Shown: positions 30,320-41,777, counted from the first letter of the stretch. The stretch is DNA of 64,000 nucleotides from Bombyx mori (GCF_030269925.1 NC_085107.1:2728001-2792000), one strand, 5' to 3'. Numbers and translations are program-made. Notes: a model not told the origin generated them from the letters alone.

Positions 30320-32320
30320 TAACGGTAGCTGTTAAAATACTAAACTCTTGAACAAACTACACCCACTGTTCTACTTTAAACACGAGTTGCTATTGTCGCA
30401 CAACACATTCCAGCTTGAGCAGCCGAACGATGTGGAGCTCTTTGTTGTTATTGTTGTACACAATTCTATAAACGGAATTATTTGGAAAAGTAAGTTTTAC
30501 TGTCACTATGGAAGGCATGATAACAACGAAGAGAAGGGCGTCATCATTTTTAAAAACAACGCCGTCACCAGGCGCTCCATCCTGTATAATTGTTATATGT
30601 ATATTGATTACTGACAAAGTGGAAGGAAAATATCGCTGGGGCGCAGTCGAATGCGTTGGTCTGACCAGTTTCGCACTGCCCTTCATTCCACCGTCTACGA
30701 TGCTCTCTGAATATTCGAAGATAGGATGAGATAGCACAACTTCGTGCAGACTAAAGCCATCAATGGAGGTGGTCACGACCCTCAAACTAAAGGAGCGCCA
30801 TCGCAGCAGGGATAACGGAGAATGTCATCATAAATCATAATGAATATAGACAGCTGTTTAAATAAAGTATTTTGACATTTATAAATATTTTGACAATAGA
30901 TTAAATGAAAAAAAAAATTAGTTCAATTGGCGCTAAATTACTCAGAACAATTAATTATAATCTTTGTCTGGTTTGTAGATCTCGCATGAGAAATCATAGC
31001 ATTGAATTAATTAAATACCTTTACATATGGTTGTTTATCGACGCCCATAATACACATTGAAGATAAGAAGCTATCCTTTCTTAAGCCCATAAAATTAATA
31101 TTGGAATGAATTATTAGTACCTACATTATTTAATTTTAAGTATTAACGCCTGCAGATAGGAATAGTAGACGCCGCGTAAAAGAAAGCTTGTCAGTTGGGA
31201 GCCGTTAAAATTTTCCTGCTTCGTCTCAGCTATGAGGCACGGGCTAATTAATTTTTTTAAAGCCTCAAATTAGGTAGGGAACGATGTTCGTTCGTGCGAA
31301 AATTGTCGAATTTATGCTCGGTTTCATTACTTTGGGCTTTTTAATCAGTTTTTTTTTTTCGTAATGCCGAAATGTTTATGATATTGGATTAAGAAATTGA
31401 ATGGTTCTTTGGTTGAGTATATAAATGAAATTTTGAAATTTCCGCTCAATAAATAAATAACTCTACTGGTTTCACTTCTTGTCCATATTCCATTCCACTT
31501 TGAAATATAAACATCTTTTGCAAAAGTTATCGGCACAGATGATTTTCTATACACATTCATTGCATTTACACATTTTTTCTATTCATTATTTTATAGTCAA
31601 TCCTAAAAAAAATTTAGGTATAATGATTATAGCTTTTCATATATTCATATATATATATATATACTGAGCATATAGCAGGCCTTATAATATCAGGACATAT
31701 TACTTTCACTGCATACAACATGACTTACGTTTTATTAAAGATCAGTGAAGTGTAGACAACAACAAAATGTAGTAAATATCGACAGATCGATTGTTTTATT
31801 CCTCATGGTCGATAGACGAGCTTATGGGCCATTTGGTAAGATATCACCGCTTGTCCGACATGGACAATAACCATGCCTGCGGCGTAGTTACGTGCGCCTA
31901 CTGCGAAGGATTCCTTGAAAATTCATTCGAGGAAGGATATGAATGCACTGAGCGTCTTATCCTTTAGGCCATGAAGACTTCAAAATCCTTTAGATCACTC
32001 CTCGTGGAACACGAACACGACACAAAATACAGAAAAAACCCAACTCCTCAGACCCAGAGGTTTCCAGCAATCCCTGGTGAAGTTTATCACTAGTCTAAAC
32101 GGCCTTCATACGAGTTAAATTGAACAACCTGGTACTTCAAGGTCTCGGAGTGGAGGCTTCTGTACTTTGTAGACCTATAGTTTGACCTGGAATGGAATTG
32201 TGTTTCGTTACTGTAAGAGCCAATTTCATTACACCTTCCAGAAGATACTGAACCCCATTTGAAACCTGATGTATATTTAAAGAAATCTAATATTTAAAAA
32301 AAATATTCTAATATTTAAAA
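30320..32320. other. Intergenic sequence, no gene recognised
   Basis: Short frames at 30390-30785 (-) and 30348-30614 (+) show no recognisable domain and overlap each other. A scrap of the reverse Bm1 head is near 31955-31980. A short (AT)n run lies at 31648-31662. Confidence 0.45.
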
Positions 32321-32321
32321 A

Positions 32322-32468
32322 AAAAAAGACATGCCGGCTGAGGTCCTTGCCAGTTCTTCTCAAGACGGAGCCTAGTTTTTGTGAATTGGCGGTAGTTCTT
32401 TTTGACGTTTAACAAGTGTATACTTTCATTTATGTTGAAAAGTAAAAATTGATTTGATTTGATTTTAT
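32322..32468 (+). mobile_element. 3' end of a LINE with (GATTT)n tail
   Basis: GTCCTTGCCAGTTCTTCTC ... GAATTGGCGGTAGTTC ... AAGTGTATACTTTCATTTAT is a 3' UTR motif repeated in moth genomes. It ends in the short GATTT repeats typical of CR1-like LINE tails. It abuts the tail of the - strand LINE. Confidence 0.55.
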
Positions 32469-32741
32469 TTTTTATTTTTTTATTTTATTTTTATTTATTT
32501 TATTAGGCTCACAACACACATCACAAGCTAAAGATACACAAAAAACACAAATAAAAAGAAACAAAATCTGGCTTGCAACATAAGACATGTGCGCACGACA
32601 AAACAAGACATATAGTGCTGAATTTATATAACAATGTTCCTTACAATTATGACAAAACAACACAATAACAAAAACTAATCTAACGAATAATGTAAGGAAA
32701 AAAAAAATTCACAATATAATACATTTAACAATTACATTAAC

Positions 32742-35675
32742 CTACCTATTAATAAAGTGGAGGATGCCCTTGAACATTTTTCGAAACGTAACTAACCTAC
32801 AAGTAAAAATATCTAACTCAGGTGACGACCTTGCCAGTTCGTTATAGGTACGACACATTCGGGTAATGGGATTATAGTAAGATATATTGTTTTTGTAAAT
32901 TAGCAATGCAAACAAATTGTTTTGGTTGACCCTCCGAGCACTAAATTTAATGTTTAGTGAAATCTGAGATAATAGTTCAGGCGAATCCAACAGAGAGTGA
33001 ATTATCTTATATAAGTATATCAGATCAGTGCATGTACGTCGATCTTCTAGTGACTGCATGTTATAGTTTAATAGTCTTTGCTCGTATTTAAGTTCAGAGC
33101 GGCCTGGTTGTATACGATAACTTAATAATCTTAAACACTTCATTTGCACACGCTCAATAGTGTTAATGTGCACTCTGTAATTAGGGGACCATATTGGACT
33201 GCCGTATTCCAATACACTTCTCACTAAACTGAAGTACAGATACAAAACACTCCGAGGATTCTTAAAATCTTTTGATGATCTCAATACAAACCCCAATAAC
33301 TTATTTGCCCTACAAGTAATCTGTTCATAGTGTTCCCTAAATGAAAGTTTTTCATCGAAGATGATACCCAAATCTTTAACTATGAATAGTCTTTTTAGTG
33401 TCTCGCCCTCAATTGTGTATGTATGAATAATTTTATGTTTTTTATTAGTGAACGTAATTATGGAACATTTATTTATGTTCAAATGCATGTGATTGACCTT
33501 GCACCATTCCGATACAATGTCCAAATCTTTTTGTAAGGCGAGACAATCGGATGTCTGGGAGATAACATTATAGACCTTTAGATCGTCGGCATACAAAAGA
33601 CAACTGCAAGATAATTTCTCAATCAAATCATTAATAAAAATTATAAAAAGGAGGGGTCCTAAGTGGGATCCCTGGGGAACACCAGAACCAACCTGCACCG
33701 GAGCAGAAACAAAACCCTTCAATGCCACCAGTTGACTTCGATTTTCCAGATACGAACAAATCCATCGATACAAATTTCCATGAACACCGTATGAAAACAA
33801 CTTGCGACAAAGTAATCGATGACAAACTTTATCAAAAGCCTTAGAGAAATCCGTATAGATAGAATCAACCTGTCCTCTAGTGGCAAAAGCTTGACACAGG
33901 TAATGCTTATACTCAAGGAGATTGGAAATCGTAGATCGGTTCTTAACAAAACCATGCTGCCGGCTAGAGATCAATGGTTTCATATGGTTGTAAAGATAAA
34001 CATATACTAACGACTCAAACAGTTTAGCAAAACACGACAATATACTAATGGGTCTATAATTTTCACAGCAAGATTTATCACCACTTTTGTGTATAGGAAT
34101 AATGTGCGCAGTTTTCCAATAACTTGGAAAAGTACCAGATCTAAGAGAACTATTAAAAATAATGTTAAGCGGAACAGAAAGTTCCTTTCCACATGTCTTA
34201 ATAAAAGAAGGAGGAAGTTTATCGGGGCCCGGACCCTTCTTTCCATCTAACTGTTTAATTTTCCGTTGTATGTCACTCTCACTTATTGAAACTTGCGTTA
34301 GTATGGAAGAAATATGGTTATCGATTTCCGTGCAGCTATGATTGAGAAAATCATCTTGATTGTGATCATTAACAAAAACAGAGCCGAAATACCGTGAAAA
34401 CAGTTCACTTATTGACTGACCGTTAGAAGCGGAGTCGCCAGCATAAGTAACCACGTTTGGTATAGAAACGTGACCTTTCCTGTTGTTAATAAATCTCCAA
34501 AATGCATTAGTGTCCTTCTGTAAAGATTCTTCTGTACTTGCAATGTATCTTTTATAGCACTCTTTGGTCAACACTTTGCAACGATGGCGTAACATTGAAA
34601 ACACATCATAATCACGTGGATTTCCAAATTTTTTGTACATTTTATGATACTTATTTTTTTCTATTATACAATTAATTAGAGGTTTACTAAACCAAACAGG
34701 GTAAGTATTATATTTATACGAGGTCAAAGGTGTATGGCGAGCAATTATTTCGAATAACATATCATAAAATATTTGTGTATTTTTATTAATATCCGATGAC
34801 GATGATAAAAGCATGCTCCAATCCACGAAACGTAGGTCATTTTTTATTTTATTGTAATCACATTTGTTAAAATTTAATTGTTTATTATTGCATTTTGCCA
34901 AACTTCTTGAGACTGGCTGGGCTGATAAGCTTATTATGATCGCTGGATGATACTTATCCAACCTACTCATTGATTCTACATCACCAACTTTAACATTAAT
35001 AAGATTTGAGAGCACTAAGTCTAAAATGCGGTCGATATTATTTTGTATGTAATTAAACTGTATTAAGTTACAAGAATTCATAAACTCTTCCAGTAAGCAG
35101 AGTTTCCCACTGGTACAAGGCTGATCTCCAGCACAAATATTAAGTTTTGAGGGAGAAGCAATACGCATGGCTGAGATGTAATCTGGTTGGTTAAAATCTC
35201 CCAATAACAAATAGTCGTCATCAGGATGATCGTTCAAGATTATTTTCTGACAATTAGAATAAAATTCATTCAGCTTATCATAATTTAAATCTGGAGGCAA
35301 ATAACACACGCATATGTTAAGATGCGACGAAGATCCTTTCATAAACAGAGTTACCCAGACATCCTCCATATTACTATCCCAAGATGCCTGACGAATAACC
35401 TCAAATTTTTTCTGGACTGCTATTAAAACACCACCTCCCTCAATTTTATGAGAGGAGGAATCCACACGATCTCTCCTAAAGACAGCATAACGCGAGTCGA
35501 ACACTTCTCCGTCAAACACTGACTTATTAAGATTCGTTTCCGTCAGGCATACTACATCGTAATTATTGGTAAGTAGATTCAAACGAAAGTCTACAAGCTT
35601 ACTGCGCATCCTATTTACATTCTGGTAATATATTGAAAGCATAATTAAAATTATGTTAATATTAAAGCTATACAC
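32742..35675 (-). CDS. LINE ORF2: endonuclease and reverse transcriptase
   Basis: 977 residues; the start may be the second Met, at 35642. The N-terminal APE-type endonuclease has YYQNVNRMRSK, LTETNL, LLLGDFNQPD and a final YHPAI (SDH-like motif). The reverse transcriptase has ENYRPISILS, GFVKNRST, IYTDFSKAFDKV, GVPQGSHLGPLLF and the catalytic YADDLKV. A C-terminal thumb-like region carries a conserved Cys/Trp-rich stretch. It nicks target DNA and copies the element RNA there. No stop or frameshift is seen in the whole frame, so it could be active. The endonuclease plus RT order and two-ORF plan fit the jockey/CR1 group; the exact clade needs a tree. Confidence 0.93.
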   Translation of the reverse strand: MYSFNINIILIMLSIYYQNVNRMRSKLVDFRLNLLTNNYDVVCLTETNLNKSVFDGEVFDSRYAVFRRDRVDSSSHKIEGGGVLIAVQKKFEVIRQASWDSNMEDVWVTLFMKGSSSHLNICVCYLPPDLNYDKLNEFYSNCQKIILNDHPDDDYLLLGDFNQPDYISAMRIASPSKLNICAGDQPCTSGKLCLLEEFMNSCNLIQFNYIQNNIDRILDLVLSNLINVKVGDVESMSRLDKYHPAIIISLSAQPVSRSLAKCNNKQLNFNKCDYNKIKNDLRFVDWSMLLSSSSDINKNTQIFYDMLFEIIARHTPLTSYKYNTYPVWFSKPLINCIIEKNKYHKMYKKFGNPRDYDVFSMLRHRCKVLTKECYKRYIASTEESLQKDTNAFWRFINNRKGHVSIPNVVTYAGDSASNGQSISELFSRYFGSVFVNDHNQDDFLNHSCTEIDNHISSILTQVSISESDIQRKIKQLDGKKGPGPDKLPPSFIKTCGKELSVPLNIIFNSSLRSGTFPSYWKTAHIIPIHKSGDKSCCENYRPISILSCFAKLFESLVYVYLYNHMKPLISSRQHGFVKNRSTISNLLEYKHYLCQAFATRGQVDSIYTDFSKAFDKVCHRLLCRKLFSYGVHGNLYRWICSYLENRSQLVALKGFVSAPVQVGSGVPQGSHLGPLLFIIFINDLIEKLSCSCLLYADDLKVYNVISQTSDCLALQKDLDIVSEWCKVNHMHLNINKCSIITFTNKKHKIIHTYTIEGETLKRLFIVKDLGIIFDEKLSFREHYEQITCRANKLLGFVLRSSKDFKNPRSVLYLYFSLVRSVLEYGSPIWSPNYRVHINTIERVQMKCLRLLSYRIQPGRSELKYEQRLLNYNMQSLEDRRTCTDLIYLYKIIHSLLDSPELLSQISLNIKFSARRVNQNNLFALLIYKNNISYYNPITRMCRTYNELARSSPELDIFTCRLVTFRKMFKGILHFINR

Positions 35676-35794
35676 TAATTAATTATTAATAAAGATATAA
35701 CTACTTAACTAAATACTTAATAATCAATATAATAGAAGTTTTTAAAGAAAGAAATAATAATAATAATTAAATACAATAGCACAATTATTTGCAA

Positions 35795-36898
35795 TTACTC
35801 GTTTCTCAGTTTATTAATAATTTCAATATTTTTAATATGAACTGCGGGACATTTCTCGTCCTTTCGAATATAAATTTGACCAAAACGAACCCAAACAAAT
35901 TTATAATTTTTCTCTTTGCTCAGTTTTCTAGCCATGCTATGAAGTTCCTTAGCCTCAGGAGAGAGATGCTCAGATACATAAATCCTTGAAACCGCGCATG
36001 TTAAGCCGACGTGAGCGGTTCCAAGCTTATTTTTTGAATTAGACTTGTTATACCTAGTAAACGCAGATAGAACCTCATCACGAAGACGCTGGGATGACAG
36101 TGAGATTAGTATATTTCTTGGCCTTCTCGAGTCAGGATTCATTTTAGCAACTCGACGACAAGATTTGATATCTGCATCAGATATGTTGACACTCAAACAC
36201 TCACAAAGTTTTTTAAATAAGTGATTAAGGTTCTCATGATTATTCTCCGGAACTTCGTGAATCTCAATATTAAGGTCTCGAGAAATTTTCTCCACCATAG
36301 AAACTCGATTCTGAAGCCTGTGTAAAGATTCCCCGGTTTTATTAAGTTGTAGTCTGAGTAACTCGATTTCTTTTTCCTTATCACAAATTTTGGATCGGAT
36401 ACTTTTCTGCTCAGCAGACATGAAATCCGTCGTTTGCGAGAAATCCACTCTCAAGCCCTCAACAGCACGATTAACCTCCTGAGACACCATTTCTGTGATA
36501 TCCTTCCTAAGCGAGGATCGCAAATGAGTCATGAACGAAGAGCCAGGCGCTAGTTTCATATCGAGAAGCTGCCCTATGCTCTCCAAGGTCACTTGTCCGC
36601 TGATCGATTCCATGTCCGAGGAAGCATCCACTGCAGTCGAGTCGTAGGAAGTAAAAGAGGAAGAAGCATTGACAGTGTCATTCAAATCAGGACGCTTGTG
36701 GATCGGAGTATTGCAGTTAGTTTTACGTTTCGTAACGTTTTGACAAGAAGGACAGCTTAAAGACGCAATTTGCTTAGCGCTTAATTGTTTCCTTGAAGCG
36801 GAAGCAATATTCAGGCAATCAAAGCAGTATTCTGAAGCACATTTATTGCACTTAAATTTTTCCTTGCATAATTTTGTAGTGCAACCCTCACAATGCAT
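35795..36898 (-). CDS. LINE ORF1: zinc finger and FP-like nucleic-acid-binding protein
   Basis: 367 residues. Residues 1-52 form a Cys cluster (CEGC, CNKC, CFDC, CPSC), PHD/RING-like. A coiled coil follows at about 160-205 (KEKEIELLRLQLNK). The C-terminal half has CRRVAKMNPDS, RNILISLSS and KFVWVRFGQIYIRKDE. It resembles the domain shared by many moth retroelement ORF1 proteins and the baculovirus FP25K family. The likely role is binding element RNA into a ribonucleoprotein. The relation to FP is from recognition, not a search. Confidence 0.85.
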   Translation of the reverse strand: MHCEGCTTKLCKEKFKCNKCASEYCFDCLNIASASRKQLSAKQIASLSCPSCQNVTKRKTNCNTPIHKRPDLNDTVNASSSFTSYDSTAVDASSDMESISGQVTLESIGQLLDMKLAPGSSFMTHLRSSLRKDITEMVSQEVNRAVEGLRVDFSQTTDFMSAEQKSIRSKICDKEKEIELLRLQLNKTGESLHRLQNRVSMVEKISRDLNIEIHEVPENNHENLNHLFKKLCECLSVNISDADIKSCRRVAKMNPDSRRPRNILISLSSQRLRDEVLSAFTRYNKSNSKNKLGTAHVGLTCAVSRIYVSEHLSPEAKELHSMARKLSKEKNYKFVWVRFGQIYIRKDEKCPAVHIKNIEIINKLRNE

Positions 36899-37169
36899 TG
36901 TTAAATGTTTCCCAAATATAGCTCAATAAGCAATTGATGCAAAATGTTCAAGCAAGTAGCACAAATAAATAAGCAGTAAGATGCATAATTTTAGTTACTG
37001 TACGTCAATGCACCGCAGTCCGTCGAGCGGATCACACAATCGCCACGCTCAGGCTCCAGAGTTCGAATTTAAGCCATGTGAAAACAAAAAATACCAATAC
37101 TCACGGAAAGTTCCACGGATATAATCACAGCTATCGCTCACGTGCCATTTAGGTAAAATGTGTAATTTA

Positions 37170-38435
37170 ATGATTGGAATTTGGTTTAAAAAAAAAACCA
37201 TTTTCTTAGTTTTATTAAGTCAAAACAAAGTACCGTGGCGCGAAGTAGGGAAAGCTCTGAAATCACTGGAAAGCTCGCTTTAGTATTCACATGAACCAAA
37301 AAAACCGGTAATAGGGAAGGTCGTGAAAGTTTTATGACCGTAGGGCCGGAGGCTGGGCGCTGTCGATAGACTCCAGAACTGCGATTTAAAGACTAGATTC
37401 TCTGAATGAATCATTTCTGTTACTACACTATTTGATGTCAAATAAAAACCAATTCTAATAAATTCTAACTATTAATATTCATCACTGTCGCAATTGCAGG
37501 GCTGCCCTGGTTAAAGCACTAAATGGTTTTTTCCCGCTCATTTCGGTTTTAATTTAACTTGCTTTTATAGGCTTGGTATGTGCATATGATGATTGTTTGT
37601 ATGTAATGAAAACTTTATCCATTTTTATCGATTTCAAGACGTATCGATTAACTTGAAATTTTACACTAGCATCAAGAACCGATGACAGTACAACCATTTC
37701 ATAACATCATTTGAATATCGAATAGGTAGAAACGAATTCTAATACCTATTCCGATCATTGATGACAGATTAAAAAAAAAAGAAATTAATTATTAAATCGG
37801 TTTGATATTTTAACGTTTTTTGTTGCTTTTTAAACTAAATACTTATTTTATTATTTCTCGATATATGTACATGCTAACTGCTATTTTTTGTTCTTTATAA
37901 GGTAATAAATGAGGTAATAAAAGTAATAAACAGACCGTAATAAGATTAATATTTATACATAAATAATAATCTACAAATGTTTTTAAATTTAATTATAGAC
38001 AAAGAAATATTATTCATGACGAGTTTCGATTTTAATAATAAATGATCGTGTCAAGTACGCGATTGATCTATCGATGTAACAGCTCCGTTAAGTTCATCAC
38101 TAATTGTTTGTGAAACTAAAGACTGACGATATTGTGAAGGACAACTAGTACTAATAAAAGTATCTACAACTCTTTTTAAAGCAACCATATTATTTGTTGT
38201 TACCTTTAGTAGACGAAGTAAATAAGTATTTTTGTTATTTAATTTGTTTACTAAGAATATGTAAAAAAAAAATGTTGGACTATTTAAGGTATAGGTTAAT
38301 CTGTTAATTTCTAAAATATTAGAGCTTCCATTGTTTTAGTAAGAAAGTTTATTTTCGCCACTAACTCATTCGAACTATTAATGTTGAGTATCTATTAATT
38401 ATTTTTTGTGTTATTATGGTTATAGTGGCAAACCT
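37170..38435. other. AT-rich intergenic sequence
   Basis: No gene or repeat end recognised. Confidence 0.45.
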
Positions 38436-38482
38436 TGGGGGAGGCGTATGTCCAGCAGTGGACGTGAGCGGACTGAAAATAT
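38435..38482 (+). repeat. RTE-like LINE 3' UTR scrap
   Basis: CTTGGGGGAGGCGTATGTCC AGCAGTGGAC is the common 3' terminal sequence of moth RTE-type elements. Nothing else of the element is present. Confidence 0.5.
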
Positions 38483-38522
38483 TAATAAAAAATACGAATG
38501 AGATTGGAAAGCTATTATTTTC

Positions 38523-38766
38523 TTTTTTTTTATTGCTTAGATAGGGGGACGAGCTCACAGCCCACCTGGTGTTAAGTGGTTATTGGAGCCCATAGACATC
38601 TACGATGTAAATGCACCACCCACCTTGAGATATCAGTTCTAAGGTCTCAGTATAGTTACAACGGCTGTCCCACCCTTCAAACCGAAACGCATTACTGCTT
38701 CACGGCAGAAAAAGGGCGGGGTCGTGGTTCCTACCCGTGCGGACTCACAAGAGGTCCTACCACCAA
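38523..38766 (-). repeat. Bm1 SINE, 5'-truncated
   Basis: Reverse Bm1 body with its poly(A) as T run at 38523-38531. A direct-orientation copy lies 184 bp to the right. Confidence 0.9.
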
Positions 38767-38949
38767 TGTAAGTATTACGAAGTTTTTTATCATCTAATAA
38801 TTATACGGTAAGTATGTTAAGAATTGCACCTATTCAGTAGCAATAATTGTACTTTTGAAACCAGTTCTAAACATAACAAATCTCCTATAGTCTTCATATA
38901 AATAAATAAACAAACGCATTTAAAAAAAAAGATCTTCATCTCAATCTTT

Positions 38950-39190
38950 ACTTGTGGTTAGACCTCTTGTGACTCCGCACGGGTAGGTACCATCACTCTG
39001 CGTATTTTTGCCGTGGAGCAGTAATGCGTTTCGGTTTGAAGGTTGGGGCAGCCGTTGTAACTATACTAAGAGCTTGGAGCTTATATCTCAAGGTGAGTGG
39101 CGCATTTACGTTGTAGATGTCTATGGGCTCCAGTAACCACTTAACACCGGGTGGGCTGTGAGCTCGTCCACCCACTTAAGTAATAAAAGT
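38950..39190 (+). repeat. Bm1 SINE, 5'-truncated
   Basis: Bm1 body from ACTTGTGGTTAGACCTC to the A-rich end. Confidence 0.9.
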
Positions 39191-39563
39191 AAAATGAACA
39201 CAGTCGTACTTAGGTTTTGCTGTGTATCAGCTAACAAGTAACAAATGGAGCGTGAATTTATTATACTTTAAAGACCTATCATCGATCATGGCGTCCTAAC
39301 GTAAACAAAAGGAAATATCAAATGAAAATCGGTTTAGCCAACTAAGTGGCATACCAGGTACTGGAAGCCGGGTTCTATAAATAAATCAATTGTAACCGCT
39401 TGGAGCGTCCACCACGCCTGGGGAACCTTAAATCTTACTTGGGAGCCGGTAAATCATTATTATTGTTAAATACATTGCGTTTCGGCCACTACACATCGTG
39501 AAATATGGCCAGTTTATCATTGTAATGTCAATGTAATTTTATTTCTTAACTCGAGTTTATATA

Positions 39564-40423
39564 TGTTAACGGAAATGTATGTAATCCGTCATTGTATACA
39601 ATTCCTAGGAAATGTATGTAATTCCTAAAATCGCACGGAAATGTGTGAAATAAATTATATTATACTTACACATTACACATTTCCTAGGAAATCTATACAT
39701 TTCCTAAATAGCAATCGGAAATGTAAAACATTTAAGATATTGGTGGGTACGCGGGGACAGCGGGACGAGTCTTGCACTACGGTCAGTTGCCAACTTGCAA
39801 TCCACTGGAACCGACCAGGGATTTAAGAAGTGCCTTTGCAAGAAAAACTGTGCTACTTCAAGATGTCTGTGTTTTAAAAATAAAGTATTATGTACTTCCA
39901 AATGCCATTCGAGCTTACCCTGCAAAAATAAATAGCTATATGGACTGACAAAGTATTATCATATAAAGATTTACTTTTATACTTTGACATTTATAATTAT
40001 TTAATTATCAGACTGATTACTTGCCAAATGAAAATTTGATTTTATAAGAATAAATATAAGTTGATTTTGTGATACGTTAAAAGTTAATAGATAGTTGATT
40101 TTAGAAGTTTTAATTATTAAGATAATCTGAATATATTATTATTATTTTACGGTATGACTGTTACCCGATTGTCTCAATAAGTGTTATATTTAAAAAATAT
40201 TATTAACAACGTGTTTTATTACAGAAAGCATTTACTTTATACATTTCCTAATACGATATTGGAATTATATACAATTCCGAGGAAATTTATACATTTCCTA
40301 GGATATCTATGCATTAAATAGTTTTTCAAACAATATTTTATACATTTCCTAAATAGTATCGGAATTGTACACATTTCCTAGGATTTGTATACAATTCCTT
40401 GATTTCATACATTTCCGGTAACA
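39564..40423. mobile_element. Ginger-like DNA transposon remnant
   Basis: The 860-bp unit starts TGTTAACGGAAATGTATG and ends with its mirror CATACATTTCCGGTAACA. It is flanked by TATA on both sides (39560-39563 and 40424-40427). Both subterminal regions are packed with palindromic GGAAATGTATACAATTCC-type repeats. The interior keeps a transposase C-terminus (39723-39935). TIR start TGT and a 4-bp duplication fit Ginger-type elements. Confidence 0.7.
39723..39935 (+). pseudogene. Cys-rich C-terminus of a KRBA2/Ginger-like transposase
   Basis: The frame ends QSTGTDQGFKKCLCKKNCAT, then SRCLCFKN, LCTSKCH and a final CKNK before TAG at 39933. This Cys-rich tail, GF-x-x-C-x-C...C...RC-x-C...C-x-S-x-CH...C-x-N, is the hallmark C-terminus of insect KRAB-A-domain-2-like integrase/transposase proteins. 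Only ~70 residues survive, with no DDE core, so this is a remnant. Family assignment is from recognition. Confidence 0.65.
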
Positions 40424-40626
40424 TATACACTACAAAATATAGAACCTACATGTGTATATGTGTAGTAAGCCATTTTCGAACTAACTGTCTTAAGGCTATT
40501 CTACTACTTAACTAGGTACTGTAGCTATGTTTTTCTATTTTGAGACGCTTCGTACACTTGAAAGAGGTTTGCAACTTACAACACATAAAAACTTGGATTT
40601 TATAAAGAGTTAAAAAATATAATTCT

Positions 40627-41777
40627 TTTTTTTTTATGATTGAGAGATTACTGGTGGCCCGAAGGCCTTTCCAGTTTCACCAGGACAGGTGGGCGAGCAA
40701 AGGCTCAGCCAGGAGGGGTGGGATTTGCTAACAGCTGCCCGAGCGCCTCCGAAGGAGACCTAACAACTCAAGAGCAATTGCTTCGCGAATGAATCTACTA
40801 CCGGATCGGAATCGCGACCCGTTGAGAAGATCCGGCGAGAAACTCAGCAGGCTGATGCATGGGCTAGGTTGCACGTCGACCTCTTTGTCGAGTTCGACGA
40901 GTACGGTTACTGGGGTCCCTAAGCCTGCTCCTAGTATTAGAGCTGAAGGCATCTAATGCAAAGGTTATTGGATCTGATGGATCCGTAAGGACGTGTCTAG
41001 GGCGTCGACGGTGATTGGCTCCTGCATGATCAGGATTCGGGGAGTAGTCAGCGGCGGCTACGATAAGGCGATTATCATGACGCATAGCCTTATCGAAGTA
41101 CCGTTCCGACGCTGACTTCATGTATTTCTGTATAGATTCGAGGCCCAGGTCGTCGTGTAGGTCAACGTTCCTCACGAACCACGGAGCTCCGACCGCTAAC
41201 CTGCAAAAGCGGGATTGTAGGGATTGGAGGGCCGCGTGAGCGAACACCACACTCGCGTAAGTCATGACGGGCCTTATGCAAGTTTTGTAAAGTGTCACCT
41301 TGTTCCGAAGGGACATTTTACTCCGCTTACAGATCATGGGATAGAGTCTGCCGAGAATGAATGCGGCACGGTCGCGGACTGTTTTTATGTGTGGGTGGAA
41401 TGTCATGGATGCATCCAGGGTGACTCCCAGGTACTTAACCTTCCTGACCCAGGGTATAGGTTGGCCGAAGAGGGTGATCGGGGGAGTGATATTTCTCCTC
41501 CTAATGCGGGAGGAAATAAGCGGTGAGTTTCCCCTTTGAAATAACACTGCTGTGCTTTTCGCCGGGTTGATGTCTATGCGCCATTTTCGGAACCACTGTC
41601 CGAGGGCTAACGCTGCGCTCTGGAGTTTACTCGCGATTAGGGACTTGTTTCTACTTGAGTAGTAAACGGTTGTGTCGTCAGCGAATAAGGCTAGCTGGGT
41701 CGGCGGCGACCGGGGAATATCATTAATAAATAAACTAAATAGGAGCGGTGAGAGAACGGAGCCTTGCGGCACTCCTT
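40627..41777 (-). mobile_element. Jockey-like LINE, 5'-truncated, with perfect 12-bp target duplication
   Basis: It is bounded by AAATATAATTCT at 40615-40626 and 41778-41789. On the - strand it begins within the RT (GVPQGS) and ends in a short A run at 40627-40635. Truncation at the 5' side plus target duplication is classic target-primed reverse transcription. Confidence 0.9.
40864..41772 (-). pseudogene. Truncated jockey-like reverse transcriptase
   Basis: 302 residues from PQGSVLSPLLFSLF through FADDTTVYYSS (catalytic FADD), INPAKSTAVLF, and VKYLGVTLDASMTFHPH, then a C-terminal region to the stop. The endonuclease and the first half of the RT are missing, so it cannot function. The remaining frame has no stop, suggesting a young insertion. 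The same C-terminal tail occurs in the fragment at 17434-17792. Confidence 0.88.

Larger units (their letters stand above)
32470..37170 (-). mobile_element. Near-complete two-ORF non-LTR retrotransposon (jockey/CR1 superfamily)
   Basis: On the - strand, ORF1 (36898-35795) and ORF2 (35675-32742) are separated by 119 bp and uninterrupted. The 3' side ends in an A/T-rich (AATAAA)n-like tail near 32470-32510. The 5' limit is uncertain; I place it near 37170. No target duplication was located. Confidence 0.8.

Noticed and set aside
30390..30785. 131-residue - strand ORF
   Set aside because: No recognisable domain, overlaps + strand frames, and lies next to SINE debris; length is within chance for this region.
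38523..39190. CRISPR-like or composite transposon bounded by inverted Bm1 copies
   Set aside because: The two Bm1 copies differ in sequence and have independent A tails, so they are separate SINE insertions. No CRISPR spacing is present.
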